From Streptococcus pseudoporcinus LQ 940-04 (GTDB taxonomy: Bacteria > Bacillota > Bacilli > Lactobacillales > Streptococcaceae), in the NCBI RefSeq assembly GCF_000188035.1, contig NZ_AEUY02000005.1:1488001-1552000 (forward strand): a DNA stretch of 64,000 nucleotides. The letters run 5' to 3'. The notes beneath the pieces were generated by a model. That model searched no databases. It was not told where the DNA came from and worked only from the letters and a program-made list of their open reading frames with translations. Positions 19,417-27,334 of this stretch are shown here, one piece after another (the first letter of the stretch is position 1; every line of letters begins with the position of its first letter). The position numbers and the translations under genes are program-made.

Positions 19417-20700
19417 ATGCTTAAAAAATTTACGAGCCATTTAGGAATTTCTTGGTTAACCATTCTGTTTATTCTCCCCCTTCCCTTCCTATATACTTTG
19501 AACAATGGCTTAAGACAAGTACAGGTTCATAGTAGTCTTGGGATACTATTTGGTGCCTTAGCTTATGTATGGATGCTAACGGCCATTTATATTGCTACCA
19601 AACCTAAATGGATCGATCGCTGGGTAGGACTTCCTAGTGCTTACATGATCCATGGAGTGATAGCTCTCTTAGCACTTTTCCTAGCTTTTTTCCATAAAGA
19701 ATTGGATTCATCGGAAGGATTAATTAAGTGGACTGGAGATTTTTCTTTTATTATTTTCTTAGGATTAGCAACTTATTCTCTGGTATTTATGGCTGGTTGG
19801 TTAACAACTCGTATTCCCTTATTACAAAGCATCAAAACATTCTTAGAACAATTGTTTAAGCATGAGCTTTCAGTTTGGTTACACCGACTTAATATAATAG
19901 CAACAGCACTTATTTTTATCCATATCCAATTAATCGATTATATTGTCAACATTAGTCCCTTTATCATTTTAATTTGGATTTACACTATTTTTGTTTTTGG
20001 TTCTTATATGTGGTTTCATTTTAGACCAAATGCTCACGGAGTCAGAGCAAATTTACTGAGCAACCGGGAAATTGCGCCAAGTATTAGAGAGCTGATTATT
20101 CAACTTCCCACAAAGTCTGGTTTGAAGTTTCGACCAGGTGACTTTGCTTTTATTTCCTTTCCTAAAATTTCCCAGATGGCAGAGCCTCACCCTTTTTCTC
20201 TGGTCAAAGCACCAGGAAAAGATGGAAAATTGTTTTTTGCTATTCGAGGCGATGGCGATTTTACCAAACAGTTATCTCTTATTCCAAACAATTCACTAGT
20301 TCGTGTCGATGGTGGCTTTGGAAAATACCAATCTATCATTAATTATTTTAAGCCCACGCAACTAATTCTTATAGGTGGAGGCATAGGAGTAGTCCCCTTA
20401 TTTTCAGTGGTCCAAGGCAATCCTAATATCCCGGCTAGCTTTTTTTACACAGTCAAAAGCCAAGAGCAATTGCTTTATCAAGATAAACTGCTGGAGTTAC
20501 AAAAACGTCCTAACACTAATGTCTACTACCAAGTTGGGCGCTTTAGCAAAGAACAGATTCTAGAATCTTTCTCTAAAAATACTAAAGATTACGTTTTTCT
20601 CATAGGTGGCCCTATCAGTATGGGAAGGTATTGGCAAAAGGTCATTCAAGCCAGTGGTGTTGATCCTGACCGCATTTATTTTGAAGAGTTTTCTTGGTAA
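19417..20700 (+). CDS. ferric reductase-like transmembrane flavoprotein
   Basis: The 427-residue protein has an N-terminal membrane domain of about six helices with paired histidines (QVHSSLGILFG, MIHGVIALLALFLAFFHK, WLHRLNIIATALIFIHIQL) that could hold haem. A soluble ferredoxin-reductase-like domain follows, with HPFSLVKAPG for FAD and LIGGGIGVVPLFSV for NAD(P)H. This is the FRE/NOX architecture. It would move electrons from NAD(P)H across the membrane to an external acceptor such as ferric iron. Whether haem is bound in this organism is not known. Confidence 0.85.
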   Translation: MLKKFTSHLGISWLTILFILPLPFLYTLNNGLRQVQVHSSLGILFGALAYVWMLTAIYIATKPKWIDRWVGLPSAYMIHGVIALLALFLAFFHKELDSSEGLIKWTGDFSFIIFLGLATYSLVFMAGWLTTRIPLLQSIKTFLEQLFKHELSVWLHRLNIIATALIFIHIQLIDYIVNISPFIILIWIYTIFVFGSYMWFHFRPNAHGVRANLLSNREIAPSIRELIIQLPTKSGLKFRPGDFAFISFPKISQMAEPHPFSLVKAPGKDGKLFFAIRGDGDFTKQLSLIPNNSLVRVDGGFGKYQSIINYFKPTQLILIGGGIGVVPLFSVVQGNPNIPASFFYTVKSQEQLLYQDKLLELQKRPNTNVYYQVGRFSKEQILESFSKNTKDYVFLIGGPISMGRYWQKVIQASGVDPDRIYFEEFSW

Positions 20701-20703
20701 GAC

Positions 20704-20746
20704 AATATAAATAAGGCTTTACGCAAGGTAAAGCCTTATTTATATT
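20704..20746. terminator. very strong terminator hairpin
   Basis: A perfect 19-bp stem (20704-20722 with 20728-20746) has a 5-base loop. It follows the ferric-reductase-like gene and faces the converging repressor gene, so it probably works for both strands. Confidence 0.85.
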
Positions 20747-20818
20747 CTGGTCAAAAGAGGAGGAGAAGAAGCTAGTATTAGCTAGTAGTCAGGTCATTCA
20801 TAACAGAAATTTTTAGGC

Positions 20819-21511
20819 CTAGACCTCTAGAGGCATAAAATTAGCAATAATCTTCCCAATAATACGTGGATTTTCATCAAAAGGAGCAAACTTGTCTGAA
20901 TATTTTTTATTTAGAGAAACCAGCCGCAAACCATTCTCTTCTCGGTAGACTTTTTTGATATAGGTCTGTCCGTCCCATTCAACAGCATAGATTGCTCCGT
21001 CATAATCAAAGCCTTCCTGTTTAATAAGAACAACTTCGCCATTGAGATAAGTGGGTTCCATAGAATCTCCAAACACCCAAGATGCAAAATCATAGTCTAA
21101 TTGCTCATCGTAGAAGACTTCATCATAGTTGCCATCACCAAAGTATGAGAAACCACCTCCAGCAGAAAGACTCTCATAGACACGATAAGGGTAAAGTTTC
21201 TTTTTAGAAGTCGGTATAGCAATAACTTTAGTTTCTTTTGCTAATAACTTTTGTGAAAAACTTACTACCTTTTTTTGATTATGGGTATTCAATTGCTTGT
21301 AGGGCACAAGGATAGCGTGGTAGAGATTGAAATAATCTTCTGAAACTTGAAAAATATCAACTAATTTTGCCAAGTGTTTCTGATTAGGGCTATTTTTTCC
21401 TTGTTCCCAATTAGAAATAGTCATTTTATTGACTCCTATTTGGTGCCCGAGTTCTTCTTGACTCATTTTTTCTTTTTGACGAATAGCTTTTAATTGTTCT
21501 CCTGCAAACAT
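20819..21511 (-). CDS. LexA-like self-cleaving XRE/S24 repressor (HdiR-like)
   Basis: This 230-residue regulator has an XRE helix-turn-helix (residues 8-45) and a C-terminal S24 domain. The catalytic pair is visible: Ser150 in FGDSMEPTY and Lys186/187 in YIKKVY. A candidate Ala-Gly cleavage site lies in SAGGGF (117-118). Length and architecture resemble lactococcal HdiR, a stress- and DNA-damage-responsive repressor cleaved on RecA activation. No phage genes surround it, so it is probably a resident stress regulator. A perfect palindrome at its promoter suggests autorepression. Confidence 0.85.
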   Translation of the reverse strand: MFAGEQLKAIRQKEKMSQEELGHQIGVNKMTISNWEQGKNSPNQKHLAKLVDIFQVSEDYFNLYHAILVPYKQLNTHNQKKVVSFSQKLLAKETKVIAIPTSKKKLYPYRVYESLSAGGGFSYFGDGNYDEVFYDEQLDYDFASWVFGDSMEPTYLNGEVVLIKQEGFDYDGAIYAVEWDGQTYIKKVYREENGLRLVSLNKKYSDKFAPFDENPRIIGKIIANFMPLEV

Positions 21512-21528
21512 AGCTGAGTGACTCCTTT

Positions 21529-21550
21529 TAGTAAAGTTATAACTTTACTA
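21529..21550 (-). promoter_or_regulatory. 22-bp perfect palindrome, probable operator of the S24 repressor
   Basis: A perfect palindrome with arms TAGTAAAGTTA sits between the -10 and the ribosome site of the repressor gene, covering the expected start point. It is the natural autoregulatory site. Confidence 0.75.
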
Positions 21551-21579
21551 AGTATAACAAATCTTTTTTTGCATGACAA
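21551..21579 (-). promoter_or_regulatory. S24 repressor promoter
   Basis: On the minus strand TTGTCA (21574-21579), a 17-bp spacer and TATACT (21551-21556) are seen. Confidence 0.8.
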
Positions 21580-21606
21580 GTTTTTAGAAATAAAAATGAG
21601 TATATT

Positions 21607-21635
21607 TTGACAATTTCACTAATTAGTCGTATGAT
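21607..21635 (+). promoter_or_regulatory. Gfo/Idh/MocA gene promoter
   Basis: TTGACA (21607-21612), a 17-bp spacer and TATGAT (21630-21635) are seen. Confidence 0.85.
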
Positions 21636-21710
21636 GAACGTAGCATATTTTTGTGAATTATTTCATCATATTTATGAAAAATTGATGTAGTCAAATAGAA
21701 GGAGTCCATT

Positions 21711-22727
21711 ATGCTGACTATTGCTTACATTGGGAATGGAAAAAGTGCTAATCGTTACCACATGCCCTTTTCAAGACAATTGAAATATATCAAAATAAAA
21801 ACGATTTTTTCTCCAACTCCAAGCCCTTGGGAACCTATTCCCGGAGTCGTTTACACAGATAAAATTGAGAATGTCTTAGAAGATCCAGACATCCAATTAG
21901 TTGTCCTCTCAGTTCCTCCTTCAGCCCATTATAGCCTTGCTAAACAGTGTTTATTAGCTGGTAAAAATACTTTAGTAGAAAAACCCTTTACTGAAACTGC
22001 CGCTGAAGCTAAAGAATTATTCAGTCTCGCTAAAGAAAAAGGACTTTTTATTCAAGCTTATCAGAACCGACGTTTTGACTCGGACTTCTTAACCGTTCAA
22101 AAAATCATTGATAGCGGTGTTTTAGGAGATATTCTTGAAGTAGAAATGCACTTTGATTATTTTCGTCCAGAAATTCCTGAAAATATAAAGGAATATTCGA
22201 TTAACACGAGCTATCTTTACGGGCATGCTTGTCACACCATTGATCAAGTTCTTTCCTACTTTGGTATGCCAGAGTCTGTTCATTATGATGTTCGTCAATT
22301 ATTAGGCAAAGGTCGTATGAACGATTACTTTGATTTAGACTTTTACTACGGGCCTAAAAAGGTTTCTATTAAATCAAGTTACTTCCGTATTAAAGAGCGG
22401 CCAAGTTTTGTTGTTTATGGCAAAAAAGGAATGTTTATCAAAGAAAGCAAAGACCGTCAAGAAGATGATTTAAAGCGTTTCTATATGCCTACTAATCCTG
22501 ACTTTGGTATGGACAGTCCTGAGCACTATGGTACCTTAACCTATATTGATGACCATGGACTCTATCATGAAGAAAAAGTTATTTCAGAAGTAGGGAATTA
22601 CGCTCGTATGTATCAAGCTGTCCATGATAGTATTGTCCTCGGCAAAGAAAAAGTTATCAAAGATGAAGAAACCATTCGCCAAATTGAAATTATTGAGGAA
22701 GGTATTCGTCATATGAACCAAAGCTGA
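21711..22727 (+). CDS. Gfo/Idh/MocA family oxidoreductase
   Basis: The 338-residue protein has an N-terminal Rossmann fold (IAYIGNGKSANRYH), the family's EKPFTETAAEAKELF motif at about residue 94, and a C-terminal alpha/beta substrate domain with HACHTIDQVL. It is a cytoplasmic NAD(P)-dependent dehydrogenase, probably of a sugar or cyclitol, with no clear substrate clue from neighbours. AGAAGGAG gives the start. It is transcribed away from the S24 repressor and has its own promoter. Confidence 0.9.
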   Translation: MLTIAYIGNGKSANRYHMPFSRQLKYIKIKTIFSPTPSPWEPIPGVVYTDKIENVLEDPDIQLVVLSVPPSAHYSLAKQCLLAGKNTLVEKPFTETAAEAKELFSLAKEKGLFIQAYQNRRFDSDFLTVQKIIDSGVLGDILEVEMHFDYFRPEIPENIKEYSINTSYLYGHACHTIDQVLSYFGMPESVHYDVRQLLGKGRMNDYFDLDFYYGPKKVSIKSSYFRIKERPSFVVYGKKGMFIKESKDRQEDDLKRFYMPTNPDFGMDSPEHYGTLTYIDDHGLYHEEKVISEVGNYARMYQAVHDSIVLGKEKVIKDEETIRQIEIIEEGIRHMNQS

Positions 22728-22827
22728 CCAAGAAGCCACTAAAAAGTAGCTTGGAAATAGAGTCAAGATATTTAGAGAAAGGTGCTTGCTAACCTTGAAA
22801 ATACAGAACAACTTAAAGGAGAAAACA

Positions 22828-23202
22828 ATGTTCACAGATACATTTTTAGAAGTACTCAAGTACGAAGGTCCCGTTTCTATTACTTCTTGGGGTAAGGAAG
22901 AACCTCACGTTACCTGCACCTGGAATAGTTATTTAGTTCTTAAAGAGGATGATATTATTCTTATACCTGCTGCCGGTATGAGAAGCACTGAAGAAGATGT
23001 CGCCTTTAACAATCAGCTAATTCTAACCCTAGCTGCCCGTGATGTTGAGGGGTTCAACGGTTATCAAGGAACTGGGTTTAGAATTAAGGGGAGCGCCAGC
23101 TTTCTGACAAAAGGAGCCTACTTTGAAGAGATGAAAGAAGAATACCCTTTTATTAGAAGTGTTTTGCAAGTTAAGGTCTCTGACCTCAAACAATTACTCT
23201 AA
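22828..23202 (+). CDS. pyridoxamine 5'-phosphate oxidase family protein
   Basis: The 124-residue product has the split-barrel FMN-binding fold of PPOX-type proteins (EEPHVTCTWNSYLVL, NNQLILTLAARDVEG, GTGFRIKGSASF). These are flavin reductases or stress proteins rather than true PdxH. An upstream in-frame ATG at 22786 exists, but AAGGAGAAAACA stands before the ATG at 22828, which also gives the usual length. It may be cotranscribed with the oxidoreductase upstream. The activity is unproven. Confidence 0.8.
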   Translation: MFTDTFLEVLKYEGPVSITSWGKEEPHVTCTWNSYLVLKEDDIILIPAAGMRSTEEDVAFNNQLILTLAARDVEGFNGYQGTGFRIKGSASFLTKGAYFEEMKEEYPFIRSVLQVKVSDLKQLL

Positions 23203-23513
23203 TCACATAACCTAAAAAAGAATGGTAGGGAAATCTTTCTCTATCGTTTTTTCTAATTCTCTGGATAAATTTAGTTTACGGATATCATGTCACATAGAAT
23301 CGGAGTGAAAGTAAATAGCATAAAAGCAATTTAAGATGAAGACTATGGATTCTTCACTTGACTTGAAAATTAGCAATTTTTTATCTTGATCTTCACGAGA
23401 ACAAAATATTTTTCAGATAGTTGTCAAACTGACTAGATAGACCAATGAAAAAATGCCTCTCTCTAGTGATAAGGGAAGTTATTATCACACTAAACCCGCT
23501 ACTATAAGTAATC
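23203..23513. other. gene-free stretch after the PPOX gene
   Basis: A weak A-rich/T-rich hairpin near 23212-23255 may terminate the PPOX transcript. A small stem GTGATAA/TTATCAC lies near 23467-23489. Nothing else is recognised. Confidence 0.4.
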
Positions 23514-23757
23514 TCAGCTATTTCTCTTAGCGCCAGCATATACGATGGAATGGGCAATGGAGTCCTCAGGACTTAAGTCAAAAATAATGATACGTTTGGC
23601 TGTTCCTGATGCTTGCTCTGCTTTTGCAAAAGCCTCACTAGATGTTTTATCGGCCCTAGCTTGGATACTTTTCTTGACAAAAGTGCCAGTTGTTTCAAGA
23701 GTTATTTCTTTATGGGCTAGCTCATTGCAGTTAAGAAAGCAGAAAAACCATTAGTAA
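23514..23757 (-). pseudogene. unidentified gene remnant
   Basis: On the minus strand an open frame of about 65 codons without a start codon ends at TGA 23514-23516 and reads like protein (TLETTGTFVKK, EAFAKAEQAS, RIIIFDLSPEDSIAHS). The sequence just upstream seems to continue in another frame (TNGFSAFLTAMS) before stops. This looks like the C-terminal end of a decayed gene. I do not recognise the family. Confidence 0.35.
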
Positions 23758-23781
23758 TCAAGAGTAATTGAGGTTTTTTCC

Positions 23782-23810
23782 TTGACTTGTAAGAGCTCTT
23801 ATGGCATGAT
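23782..23810 (+). promoter_or_regulatory. cupin gene promoter
   Basis: TTGACT (23782-23787), a 17-bp spacer and CATGAT (23805-23810) are seen. The spacer holds the palindrome AGAGCTCT. Confidence 0.7.
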
Positions 23811-23821
23811 AGAGGTGTAAG

Positions 23822-23844
23822 TTAATTAGAATAAATCTAATTAA
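23822..23844 (+). promoter_or_regulatory. perfect inverted repeat in the cupin gene leader
   Basis: TTAATTAGA and TCTAATTAA with a 5-base loop form a perfect inverted repeat just downstream of the expected start point. It is a candidate operator or 5' stem-loop. Confidence 0.55.
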
Positions 23845-23868
23845 GAAAACTAAAAGGAGGCATTCACA

Positions 23869-24291
23869 ATGACATTTGACTATAAGGATCACGGAAAAGA
23901 AAAGTATATCGTCAATATTGAAGATTATACCAAAGAAAATGAAAACTACCGGACAACTATTTGGACTGGCGAAAAACTTCAAGTTACCTTAATGGCTATC
24001 CAACCAGGTGATGATATTGGTCTTGAAGTTCACAAGGGCATTGATCAATTCTTACGCATTGAAGAAGGTAAGGGGCTTTGTCAAATGGGTGATGCCGAAG
24101 ATAACTTAAGCTTTGAACAAGAAGTTTCAGATGATGATGTGATTTTGGTACCAGCTAATACTTGGCATAATGTCACTAATACAGGTGATAAACCTTTGAA
24201 AATCTATTCAATCTACGCTGGTCCTGATCACGTGCCTGGAACTATTCATCAAACACACGATGACGCTAAAAATGATCCAAACGAAGATTAA
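23869..24291 (+). CDS. cupin domain protein
   Basis: This 140-residue protein is a single cupin barrel with the two motifs GDDIGLEVHKGIDQFLRIEEGKG and PANTWHNVTNTGDKPLKI. They supply the His and Glu metal ligands (His in LEVHKG, Glu in RIEEG, His in TWHNV). Such small cupins are metal-binding enzymes or stress proteins, and no substrate can be assigned. AAAAGGAGG lies before the ATG. It is monocistronic between a promoter and a strong terminator. Confidence 0.85.
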   Translation: MTFDYKDHGKEKYIVNIEDYTKENENYRTTIWTGEKLQVTLMAIQPGDDIGLEVHKGIDQFLRIEEGKGLCQMGDAEDNLSFEQEVSDDDVILVPANTWHNVTNTGDKPLKIYSIYAGPDHVPGTIHQTHDDAKNDPNED

Positions 24292-24315
24292 CAACCAATT
24301 CATCTATAAATCCTA

Positions 24316-24364
24316 AATATTAAAAAACTGGGTTAGTTCTTGACTAATTCAGTTTTTTAATATT
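24316..24364 (+). terminator. terminator after the cupin gene
   Basis: A 15-bp perfect stem (24316-24330 with 24350-24364) contains T6 in its right arm and is extended inward by wobble pairs. Confidence 0.85.
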
Positions 24365-24423
24365 AACTTGGTAATTATTTTCGTGACTTTACATGAAAAT
24401 TTAGCCTCAATAAGACAAAGTCA

Positions 24424-24432
24424 TGATATACT
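24424..24432 (+). promoter_or_regulatory. possible thrE promoter (extended -10)
   Basis: TGATATACT lies about 125 bases before the start. The -35 is unclear. The resulting leader is open in the thrE frame but has no start codon. Confidence 0.4.
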
Positions 24433-24557
24433 AAAAACAAGGATATCACGAAAAAGGCAATCCTATACCTATAATACCTGTAAAGGCTAAAAAAGAGGTT
24501 TTTGCTAAATCCAAAATCTATCCTAATGACAATCTTATTTTAGGAAATTCAATATTA

Positions 24558-25343
24558 ATGACGACAGATAAATACAACAAACATGTTTTAGAAGTTGCGA
24601 CGCTAGCTGGAATTACAATGCTTGAAGCAAATGCTGAATGCTATCGTGTTGAGAATACTGTATCTCGCATTTTACAGGTTAGTCACCAACCGATAACAGA
24701 AGTTTTTGCTAATACAACTGGCCTTTTTATTACCCTAGATGGTCCAGACTTAGATGAGCCGATAACTTTTATTAAACGCATTACCCGAAGAGATACAAAC
24801 CTCCGGAAAATTCACATTGTCAATCAAATTTCTAGAGATTTAACTAGTGGAAAAATAAGGATTGAAGATGCCTATAAACAACTCCAGCATATTGATGGAA
24901 AAAATTATTCTCCTAAGCTTATTTCTTATTCAACCTTGTTATTAGTATTAGCTTTTGCTATTTTACTTGGGGGACAAACAACCGAAATTTTACTTTCATT
25001 GGTTGCGGCCGTTTTACTCTTATTTTCTTACCGTTTAAAAGATTTTTTCCAACTTAACGACTTTATTTTCGGGACAGTAGCAACCTTAATTGTAGCAACG
25101 CTCATTCCGCTTATTATTCATTTGTTAGGAAAAAATAATAGCTCCTTTGATATTGTTGTTATCTCAGTACTAATGCCTCTATTCCCAGGGACAGCATTTA
25201 CAAATGGTTTCAGAGATTCCTTTAAGGGGGATTATGGTGCAGGTGTTTCAAAAATTGTGGAAGCCTTAATCATTGCTATTAGTCTGGGAGTGGGAGTAGC
25301 ATTGGGACTCTTTATTGCGAAAGGAATTTTGTCATGGCTATGA
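24558..25343 (+). CDS. threonine/serine exporter, ThrE N-terminal-type subunit
   Basis: This 261-residue membrane protein matches the N-terminal half of ThrE: a cytoplasmic start VLEVATLAGITMLEANAECYRVE, then about five membrane helices with MPLFPGTAFTNGFRD. ThrE exports threonine and serine by proton antiport. Here the transporter is split into two genes, as usual in Firmicutes. No strong ribosome site is seen before the ATG (only AGGA at a distance). Confidence 0.85.
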   Translation: MTTDKYNKHVLEVATLAGITMLEANAECYRVENTVSRILQVSHQPITEVFANTTGLFITLDGPDLDEPITFIKRITRRDTNLRKIHIVNQISRDLTSGKIRIEDAYKQLQHIDGKNYSPKLISYSTLLLVLAFAILLGGQTTEILLSLVAAVLLLFSYRLKDFFQLNDFIFGTVATLIVATLIPLIIHLLGKNNSSFDIVVISVLMPLFPGTAFTNGFRDSFKGDYGAGVSKIVEALIIAISLGVGVALGLFIAKGILSWL

Positions 25344-25780
25344 TTTTACAAATTATAGGGGCTTATGTGGCAACGATAACATCCGGTATTATTTTGGAAA
25401 TCCCACGTCACCTTGTTTTTCAAACAGGATTCATTGGCGCTTTGGGCTACACTATTTATTTAGTGGTTTTACCCTATTCTGATAATGCTTTAGCGACTTT
25501 ATGTGGTGGCATAGTCATCGCCTTTTTATCACAACTGGCAGCAAGGATCTTAAAGTCTCCAGTGACAGTTTTTTATATTCCAAGTTACTTTCCCTTAGTG
25601 CCAGGAGCTGGAGTCTATAAAATTGCTTATTTTTATATCCAAGGAAATAGTCATCTAGCCGGAAAAAACTTTATCGAATCCATGCTGGTCTCGGGAGCAA
25701 TTGCCTTATCAGTTTTCTTAGTTGATTCATTCCTAGAAATCTACAATACTTTAAAAACTAAAGGTTTTAAAAGTGATTAA
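25334..25780 (+). CDS. threonine/serine exporter, ThrE C-terminal-type subunit
   Basis: The 148-residue protein is the small ThrE_2-type partner with four hydrophobic segments and the motif YIPSYFPLVPGAGVYKIAYF, the counterpart of the PLFPGTAF loop in the other half. Its ATG overlaps the end of the upstream gene by 10 bases, so the two are translationally coupled and should form one transporter. Confidence 0.85.
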   Translation: MAMILQIIGAYVATITSGIILEIPRHLVFQTGFIGALGYTIYLVVLPYSDNALATLCGGIVIAFLSQLAARILKSPVTVFYIPSYFPLVPGAGVYKIAYFYIQGNSHLAGKNFIESMLVSGAIALSVFLVDSFLEIYNTLKTKGFKSD

Positions 25781-25824
25781 TCAAGACACGGCTATTGATG
25801 CCAAGTGTCTTGATATTTTAGTTT
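25780..25824 (+). terminator. terminator after the thrE pair
   Basis: A 10-bp stem ATCAAGACAC/GTGTCTTGAT is followed by ATTTTAGTTT. Confidence 0.7.
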
Positions 25825-25903
25825 AAAGGTGTGCATCTTATCATAGAGCAAACAGTTAGTTGAGTTAGTCGAGATCAATTTAAGTAATTAGATTCTTATA
25901 ACT

Positions 25904-25934
25904 TCTTTCCGAAAAACTATAATTTTCTTGAAAA
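25904..25934 (+). other. dif_SL chromosome dimer resolution site
   Basis: The 31-bp stretch matches, as I recall it, the streptococcal/lactococcal dif site, with TTTCCGAAAAACTATAATTT in the left arm and core and TTTTCTTGAAAA on the right. It lies about 80 bp before xerS, which is the conserved arrangement. It marks the replication terminus region, in keeping with the change to mostly minus-strand genes beyond it. Confidence 0.9.
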
Positions 25935-25956
25935 ACATATAAACCTATGCTATACT
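25928..25956 (+). promoter_or_regulatory. xerS promoter overlapping dif
   Basis: TTGAAA (25928-25933) inside the right dif arm, a 17-bp spacer and the extended -10 TGCTATACT form the only good promoter for xerS. XerS bound to dif would cover the -35. Confidence 0.75.
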
Positions 25957-26015
25957 CCTATTATAGGAAATTCTTACTAAGACTAAGAACAAATGCCAAA
26001 AGAGGTTAGCAAGCA

Positions 26016-27086
26016 ATGAGACGTGAACTGCTTTTAGAAAAAATTGAAGAATATAAAACCATGATGCCCTGGTTTGTTTTAGAGTATTATCAATCAAAAC
26101 TATCTGTACCATACAGTTTTACAACCTTATATGAATACCTTAAGGAATACAAACGCTTTTTTGATTGGTTAATGGACTCTGGCATCTCAGATGTACCTAG
26201 AATTGCTGATATTGAACTTCATACTCTGGAACAACTAAGCAAAAAAGATATGGAATCATTCGTCCTCTACTTACGAGAGAGACCTTCTCTCAATACCTAC
26301 TCAACTAAGGAAGGGGTCTCACAGACAACTATTAATCGTACTTTATCAGCCCTCTCATCTCTCTTTAAATATTTAACAGAGGAAGTTGAAAATGATCAAG
26401 GTGAACCCTATTTTTACCGTAACGTGATGAAAAAAGTTGCTACTAAAAAGAAAAAGGAAACCTTAGCATCTAGAGCAGAAAATATCAAGCAAAAGCTCTT
26501 TTTAGGTGATGAAACCATGGAGTTCCTCGACTATATCGATTGCGACTATGAAAATAAACTATCAAATCGAGCCAAATCGTCTTTCCGAAAAAATAAAGAA
26601 CGGGATTTAGCTCTTATTGCCCTACTACTTGCTTCAGGAGTCCGCCTTTCAGAAGCTGTAAACTTGGATTTAAAGGATGTTAACCTTAATATGATGGTTA
26701 TTGAAGTGATCAGAAAAGGTGGAAAAAGAGATTCTGTAAACGTTGCCACTTTTGCCAAATCTTATTTGGAAAGCTATCTCGCTATACGACAAAAGCGTTA
26801 CAAAGCAGAAAAGCAAGACACAGCCTTCTTTTTAACCGAATATGGCGGAGTTCCCAACCGCATCGATGCATCAAGTGTCGAAAAAATGGTAGCCAAATAT
26901 TCACAAGATTTCAAAATTCGTGTGACTCCCCATAAATTAAGACACACCTTAGCAACTCGTTTATACGATGCAACCAAGTCTCAAGTGCTTGTCAGCCATC
27001 AACTGGGCCACGCCTCTACACAGGTTACTGACCTCTATACCCATATTGTCAATGACGAACAAAAAGATGCCCTAGACAAGCTGTAA
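26016..27086 (+). CDS. xerS: tyrosine recombinase XerS
   Basis: This 356-residue recombinase resolves chromosome dimers at dif_SL in streptococci and lactococci, replacing the XerC/XerD pair. It has an N-terminal SAM-like core-binding domain and a C-terminal catalytic domain with Arg in [11 protein letters not shown], HxxR in [10 protein letters not shown], a His in SHQLGHAS and the nucleophile Tyr341 in VTDLYTHIV. FtsK is expected to activate it at division. It lies next to its target site. Confidence 0.97.
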   Translation: MRRELLLEKIEEYKTMMPWFVLEYYQSKLSVPYSFTTLYEYLKEYKRFFDWLMDSGISDVPRIADIELHTLEQLSKKDMESFVLYLRERPSLNTYSTKEGVSQTTINRTLSALSSLFKYLTEEVENDQGEPYFYRNVMKKVATKKKKETLASRAENIKQKLFLGDETMEFLDYIDCDYENKLSNRAKSSFRKNKERDLALIALLLASGVRLSEAVNLDLKDVNLNMMVIEVIRKGGKRDSVNVATFAKSYLESYLAIRQKRYKAEKQDTAFFLTEYGGVPNRIDASSVEKMVAKYSQDFKIRVTPHKLRHTLATRLYDATKSQVLVSHQLGHASTQVTDLYTHIVNDEQKDALDKL

Positions 27087-27117
27087 TTATTTACATATCT
27101 ATAGTTATGCAATCAAA

Positions 27118-27165
27118 AATAAATAATGACCACCAAATATACTTGGGGGTCATTATTTATTAAAA
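27118..27165 (+). terminator. terminator after xerS
   Basis: A 14-bp perfect stem AATAAATAATGACC/GGTCATTATTTATT (27118-27131 with 27148-27161) is present. Confidence 0.8.
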
Positions 27166-27334
27166 ATGATTAAAGTCTACCACTAAAAATCAATTTGGTG
27201 TCAACGTCTTTTTCCCCTGCACTTTCACCCATATGAGTTTAATCAGTTACATTTAGATTACGGACGGAGACTAAACAGGAAAAGCCACTTGAGAAATCCC
27301 TCTTTTAAATAGTTGAGTTATAACCATAAGCTCT

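Noticed and set aside
20819-21511. Prophage repressor indicating an integrated phage
   Set aside because: No integrase, structural or lysis genes and no attachment sites lie nearby. XRE-S24 repressors also occur as resident stress regulators.
23758-23982. 74-codon minus-strand frame before the cupin gene
   Set aside because: It overlaps the cupin coding start and promoter on the other strand and has no ribosome site.
25904-27086. xerS as the integrase of a mobile element
   Set aside because: Length, catalytic motifs and the adjacent dif_SL site identify the housekeeping dimer-resolution recombinase.
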